From Actinobacteria bacterium ATB1 (GTDB taxonomy: Bacteria > Actinomycetota > Acidimicrobiia > UBA2766), in contig QWHP01000231.1 in NCBI GenBank assembly GCA_021404985.1, forward strand, positions 1 to 9,396: a stretch of 9,396 bases of DNA, written 5' to 3'. Shown piece after piece: positions 5,604 to 9,396 of the stretch (positions are counted from its first letter, which is position 1; the number at the start of each line of letters is the position of its first letter). The notes beneath the pieces were generated by a model. The model worked only from the letters and a program-made list of their open reading frames with translations. It searched no databases and had not been told where the DNA came from. Position numbers and translations under genes: made by a program.

Positions 5604-6800
5604 ATGGCGCCGGTCGATCGACTCCGTGAAGGAGCACGCCGCATCCCCCGGTTCCTGCGGGCCACACGCCATGGGTCGGAAGACGAGACGCCTGACGTCG
5701 GGGAAGCAGACGGAGATGAGACCTTCGACGAGTTCGTCGATCGCGTGTACAGACAGCTCCTCGACAGACCCGTCGATCCACCGGGCCTCGCGCATTGGAG
5801 GAGCGTCGTCGCCGACGGTTATCCCCGTGAACAGATGGTCCTCGACCTCGCGGTGTCGGACGAGCACGTGAACCGGATCCTTCGGGAGCACTTCGCCCTG
5901 CCCGACCTCGGGGCGCTGCATCCGGAGAGATTCGAACGACAGACACGCCTGGACGGAGTTGAGGAAACCGTCTTCGTGGCCCGATCAGACGCCGATGTCG
6001 ACTGGCTCGAGGGTGAGATACGCGATCACGGCTACTACGACAGACCCGGTATCTGGAGCTACGTCGTCGACACCGACAAGCGGGTGCTGGCCGAGCTCGT
6101 CCACGATCTCGGCGTGCACAGGGTGCTCGACCTCGGATGCGGGAACGGCGTCCTGATGGAAGCCATGCTGGACCTCGGGATGGATCCCGAAGGTGTCGAA
6201 CTCAGCTCGGCGTCGGTGGCCCGGGCGGCCGCCCGCGTGCGCGATCGGATTCACGTCCGGGACGTCTCCGAGTTCGATCCACAGGGCACGTACGATGCGG
6301 TCGTAGGGCTCGACATCTTCGAGCACCTCAATCCGAGGAAGATCGACAAGGTGCTCGGGGCGGTGAGCGGCATCCTCGGAGATCACGGGCTCCTCGTCAC
6401 GAACATCCCCGTGTTCGGCGAGGACGAGGTCTTCGGGAATCCTCGGCCGTTCCTGTTCCAGGAGTGGGCCGAGAGCGCCGCCGCCGGCCGCTGGTTCCGC
6501 GTCATGCAGGTCGAGGCGACCGGGTTCCCACTCCACGGACATCTCGTGTGGGCGACATCGGCTTGGTGGACGGACAAGGTCCATGCGCACGGATTCGTAC
6601 GGGAGAGGGGGATCGAGCACGCGATCCAGCGGCGCTACCGCGCCTACTTCGACAAGGCTTCGCCTGGCCGCGCCCAGATGTTCGTGTTCTCGAAGGGGAT
6701 GCGATCGAGCGACGCGACAGAGGTCGCGGCCGCCTACCCCTCCGAGTCGGAGGTGGTCACTGGACTCGGCCTCGACGACGTCACGGGGCCACGTCCATGA
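5604..6800 (+). CDS. DUF4214 domain fused to class I SAM-dependent methyltransferase
   Basis: A 398-residue protein with two recognisable parts. Residues about 41-92 (TFDEFVDRVYRQLLDRPVDP, GLAHWRSVVADGYPREQMVL, SDEH) match the DUF4214 pattern, a small helical domain often found in surface-glycan and S-layer-type proteins. From about 155 a methyltransferase follows: motif I RVLDLGCGNG (173-182), acidic loop GVEL (197-200), YDAVVGLDIFEHL (230-242), the hydrophobic strand HGLLVTNIPV (261-270) and a C-terminal part with FPLHGHLVWATSAWW (308-322). The Asn-Ile-Pro after motif III suggests a sugar or small-molecule O-methyltransferase rather than a nucleic-acid enzyme. The ATG follows the glycosyltransferase stop by 1 nt with GAGGAAG upstream. 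It is the last gene of the operon and ends 20 bp inside the convergent gene. The substrate is unknown; glycan methylation is inferred from context. Confidence 0.85.
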   Translation: MAPVDRLREGARRIPRFLRATRHGSEDETPDVGEADGDETFDEFVDRVYRQLLDRPVDPPGLAHWRSVVADGYPREQMVLDLAVSDEHVNRILREHFALPDLGALHPERFERQTRLDGVEETVFVARSDADVDWLEGEIRDHGYYDRPGIWSYVVDTDKRVLAELVHDLGVHRVLDLGCGNGVLMEAMLDLGMDPEGVELSSASVARAAARVRDRIHVRDVSEFDPQGTYDAVVGLDIFEHLNPRKIDKVLGAVSGILGDHGLLVTNIPVFGEDEVFGNPRPFLFQEWAESAAAGRWFRVMQVEATGFPLHGHLVWATSAWWTDKVHAHGFVRERGIEHAIQRRYRAYFDKASPGRAQMFVFSKGMRSSDATEVAAAYPSESEVVTGLGLDDVTGPRP

Positions 6801-9375
6801 ACCGGAAGTAGTCGCCGCCGGGCCGGTACTGGTTCGTCGTGACCGCCGGTGCGCCCCCGAAGGCGTGCACTCCTCCCCAGGCGTCGACGATGTAGCCCTT
6901 CACCACCGAAGGGTCTCCGTCGGCGATCACGATGACGTCACGTGCGATGTCCCAGCCTGCCCAGTAGGGGCCACCCGTCGGTGCCTGCGCGCCACCGAAG
7001 GGATGCAGACCGCCCCATCCGTCCAGGATGACGCCTTTCCTGCCCTGGGGGTCGTCGGGGTCGAGTGCCACGCCTCGTGCGATCTCCCATCCCGGCCAGT
7101 ACGGACCGCCTGACGGCTTGGCAAGGCCACCGAAGGGATGCAGGCCGCCCCAGCGGTCCATGATCAGCCCCTTGGGGTTCTGACCCGTGGAAACCGGCGA
7201 TATCTCGACCTCGTGCGCCACGTCCCAGCCTGGCCAGTACTGGCCCTGCGTGACGGTTCCGATCTGGCCGAACGGGTGAAGGCCGCCGAAGCCGTCGAGA
7301 ATCACGCCTCCTGCGCCATCCGTGTTGAGTGCGATCCCCCGCGTGATGTCCCAGTTGCGCCAGTAGGGGTTGCCGTTCAAGGCAGGGGCGTTCCCGATCC
7401 TGTGGACGCCACCGAACGCGTCGAGGACGTATCCCCCGCCGTCGGGATGAGCGGCCACACCACGCACGATGTTCCAGTTCGGCCACGTGGGGTGCGAGCC
7501 AGGTGGTGAGGACACCGCCGACGTGACACCGTCCCAGGAGGACGCGTAGGCCGACGCGAACGGCTGGTCGCGTGTCGCCCCGGAATCGATGCTCGTGCTC
7601 GCGGTCGCCGTCGAGCTCCAGTTGCCCGCAGCGTCGATCGAGTTGATCCTGAAGTCGTACTGGCGTCCGGCGATGCCGAAGAAGGTCTTGCTCCCACTGT
7701 AGCTCCCGCCACCCGAGGACTGAGGGGCCTTCGAGACCCACGTCGTCCACGACCCACCGTCCTCTCGGACCTCCACCCTGAACTGGACGATCCCGGATCC
7801 GGCGTCGGTGCCCGACCACGTCACCTCGAAGCTCGTGTGCGATTGTGTCGCCACCAGCGCCCCGAATGCGACGGTGGGCGGGACATCGTCGAGCACCGAA
7901 CCCGTCCGGCGTGAGTTCTGTTTGAACGTCGGCCAGTCGGCGCGCCCCAGGGGCGTGCCGGTCCTCCAACGATGGACGGTCAAGGTGTCGCCTGTTCCGG
8001 GCAGGCCGTCCGTGTTGGTCTCGAGCGTCACCGGCTGGAGGACCCACGTCTCTCCGCTCACCTGCGTGATCGTGGGCGGCGTCGGGGGAGCCCACGACTG
8101 ACCCATCGACACCGATGCCTCGGTCTGGCCGTTCGCGCCGTTGAAGACACGGAGTACGTGTTCGGCAGCTCCGAGAACCTCCTGCTGGCCGTCGTTGTCG
8201 ACATCGGCGATCGATACGGAGCCGTGTACCCCGTAGTTGGCACCGCACGGCTTGTAGCCGGTGACATTGCACGCCGCCCAGAGCTCCGTGCCGGCGGCCG
8301 TATGCACGTGGATGTAGCCGTCCTCCGAGAGCGTCGCCACCTCCAGACCGGCAGAGGGGTGGAGGTCGCCGACGGCGGGCGACGCCATGACCCGGTCCCC
8401 CACCATCTCCGGCCAGCCGGGCAGATAGTTGCCGAAACGGTCCAGGGCGTGCACTCGATGGCCGTTCTCCGGAGCGTCGTTGAAGTTCAGCCCTGTGCCG
8501 AAGACGACGTCGAGCCAGCCGTCCCCGTCGAGATCCGTCACAGCAGGGGAGGACCAGATCACCTGCCGGCCGGGGATCGAGCGGGGGAACCCGGGTTGGA
8601 CTGATCCGTCGTGGCGGATCACCCAGAGCAAGCCGCCTGTCGGGTACGGCTGCCCCGGATACTCGTCCATGTCGCCGCCGAAGACGATCTCGAGCCAGCC
8701 GTCCTTGTCGAGATCGGCCAGCACGGGTGAAGACCAGATCGTGTCGTAGAGGAAACGCGGGAACCCGGGAACGTAGGTCCCGTCCAGGTTCCAGACGTGA
8801 ACGTGGTGGTCCCACCCCGTGGTGACGATCTCGAGCTGGAAGTCCCCGTCGACGTCGCCGACGGTGGGGGTTGCGAACACGCCGCGCCTCGTCGGGTCAC
8901 CCGGGATCGCCGCAGCCTCCCGGTCGAAGAGGAGCGCGCCGTCGGTCCCTCTGAGAACGCTGACCTTGCTCATCCCGACGTTGGCTACGAGAAGATCGAG
9001 CTTTCCGTCAGAGTCGAAGTCGAAGAGGCTCGGTGATGCCTGCACCGCCCCCTCGCCCGTGTCGTAGGACGCCAGGAGCGATCCTGTCGAGGCGAAGACC
9101 CTCACGTATCCGTCCATCCCCCCGACCACGAACTCAGAAGCCGAATCGCCCGTCACGTCTCCCACAGCGACCGAGGAGAACGCCTCGTGAGATCCCCGCT
9201 TGTAGAAGCGGGTGTAGGGGGGAGCCTGCATCGGGGCCATCTGCGTGAGCTGCGTGGTCGCGGCTTGGGCGTCGCCTGCCGGCAGGAGACCCACGACGAG
9301 AGCTACCAGACCCACCGTGAGCGCGTAGGCTCGGGCACTTCTCAGATGGAATCGCACGCGCGCCGACGCATTCAT
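6781..9375 (-). CDS. Secreted FG-GAP/VCBS beta-propeller protein with FN3-like domain and C-terminal GGLHPFGG repeats
   Basis: An 864-residue exported protein. Residues 1-38 form a signal peptide (basic start, hydrophobic core VGLVALVVGLL, cleavage after AQA). Residues about 65-410 hold seven FG-GAP/VCBS-type units. Calcium loops are clear at 117-127 (LFDFDSDGKLD), 172-182, 219-229, 279-289 (VTDLDGDGWLD) and 389-399, and degenerate at 71-81 and 335-345. They are spaced 46-60 residues apart, as in a seven-bladed propeller. C369 and C377 could form a disulfide. WPTFKQNSRRTG (481-492) resembles the motif that closes many such propellers. A fibronectin III-like domain covers about 499-596. Residues 631-850 are five tandem repeats. 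The end has no LPxTG or membrane anchor. The start at 9375 has no clear ribosome site but directly precedes the signal peptide. Cell-surface adhesion or glycan binding is plausible, but no function is shown. Confidence 0.88.
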   Translation of the reverse strand: MNASARVRFHLRSARAYALTVGLVALVVGLLPAGDAQAATTQLTQMAPMQAPPYTRFYKRGSHEAFSSVAVGDVTGDSASEFVVGGMDGYVRVFASTGSLLASYDTGEGAVQASPSLFDFDSDGKLDLLVANVGMSKVSVLRGTDGALLFDREAAAIPGDPTRRGVFATPTVGDVDGDFQLEIVTTGWDHHVHVWNLDGTYVPGFPRFLYDTIWSSPVLADLDKDGWLEIVFGGDMDEYPGQPYPTGGLLWVIRHDGSVQPGFPRSIPGRQVIWSSPAVTDLDGDGWLDVVFGTGLNFNDAPENGHRVHALDRFGNYLPGWPEMVGDRVMASPAVGDLHPSAGLEVATLSEDGYIHVHTAAGTELWAACNVTGYKPCGANYGVHGSVSIADVDNDGQQEVLGAAEHVLRVFNGANGQTEASVSMGQSWAPPTPPTITQVSGETWVLQPVTLETNTDGLPGTGDTLTVHRWRTGTPLGRADWPTFKQNSRRTGSVLDDVPPTVAFGALVATQSHTSFEVTWSGTDAGSGIVQFRVEVREDGGSWTTWVSKAPQSSGGGSYSGSKTFFGIAGRQYDFRINSIDAAGNWSSTATASTSIDSGATRDQPFASAYASSWDGVTSAVSSPPGSHPTWPNWNIVRGVAAHPDGGGYVLDAFGGVHRIGNAPALNGNPYWRNWDITRGIALNTDGAGGVILDGFGGLHPFGQIGTVTQGQYWPGWDVAHEVEISPVSTGQNPKGLIMDRWGGLHPFGGLAKPSGGPYWPGWEIARGVALDPDDPQGRKGVILDGWGGLHPFGGAQAPTGGPYWAGWDIARDVIVIADGDPSVVKGYIVDAWGGVHAFGGAPAVTTNQYRPGGDYFRFMDVAP
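6826..7485 (-). repeat. Five tandem coding repeats of 41-46 residues (YW-x-GWDIAR ... GG(L/V)HPFGG)
   Basis: In the protein the units begin at residues 631, 672, 714, 760 and 805, each with W-x-x-W-(D/N/E)-(I/V). Each continues through a variable strand to (V/I)(L/M/V)D-x-(F/W)GG(L/V)H-x-(F/I)G and ends with a P/G-rich turn and a tyrosine. The DNA is also repetitive: the 18-nt string gccaccgaagggatgcag occurs identically at 6991-7008 and 7126-7143. Repeats 3 to 5 are most alike and the first is most divergent (GGVHRIGNAP). One aromatic-rich strand per unit suggests a propeller- or solenoid-like fold. Confidence 0.85.
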
Positions 9376-9396
9376 GTGTTGCAGCCCCGATCCGGG

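Noticed and set aside
4679..5665. Minus-strand open frame of 328 codons opposite the broken glycosyltransferase
   Set aside because: Arg/Ser-rich composition with no motif; it is the complement of a recognisable GT4 coding sequence on both sides of the frameshift.
6777..6795. Inverted repeat GACGT ... ACGTC as a bidirectional terminator
   Set aside because: Only a 5-bp stem with a 9-nt loop, no T-tract on either strand, and it lies within coding sequence of both genes.
6938..8815. Long open frame of 625 codons on the minus strand
   Set aside because: It lies inside the secreted-protein gene in another frame, is very rich in arginine, and shows no domain; it is a high-GC shadow of the real frame.

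Overview
The window is a GC-rich bacterial segment: about two thirds G+C in most genes, frequent GTG starts and tightly packed genes. This fits a high-GC actinobacterium, probably an environmental genome, but nothing here fixes the taxon. The recognisable genes make and export a cell-surface polysaccharide. A large secreted repeat protein lies at the right-hand side. No RNA genes, insertion sequences, CRISPR arrays or phage genes were seen.

Left block, minus strand (1-1055): a two-gene ABC exporter of the Wzm/Wzt (TagG/TagH) type. The permease is complete. The ATPase starts on the last base of the permease stop codon and runs off the left edge after 43 codons. This block is clearly poorer in G+C than the rest. 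A 196-bp divergent intergenic region (1056-1251) separates it from the plus-strand genes and holds candidate promoters and a 13-bp palindrome.

Middle block, plus strand (1252-6800): five genes with 1-nt gaps, an 11-nt gap or a 4-nt overlap, which looks like one operon. In order they are a GT4-like glycosyltransferase with an altered catalytic motif, a GT-B-like protein lacking the usual active-site motif, a WbdD-type SAM methyltransferase with a long helical N-terminus, a second GT4 glycosyltransferase broken by a frameshift between its two active-site glutamates, and a DUF4214-methyltransferase fusion. Together with the exporter they suggest that sugars are added to a lipid-linked glycan, that the glycan is possibly methylated or capped at its end, and that it is exported by the Wzm/Wzt pair. 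Chemistry and sugars cannot be read from the sequence.

Right block, minus strand (6781-9375): one 864-residue exported protein. It has a signal peptide, seven FG-GAP/VCBS-like calcium-loop blades (a likely seven-bladed beta-propeller), a fibronectin III-like domain and five tandem repeats of about 41-46 residues built around a GG(L/V)HPFGG motif. Its 3' end overlaps the last methyltransferase gene tail to tail by 20 bp. Every stretch longer than 300 bases is accounted for by a gene.
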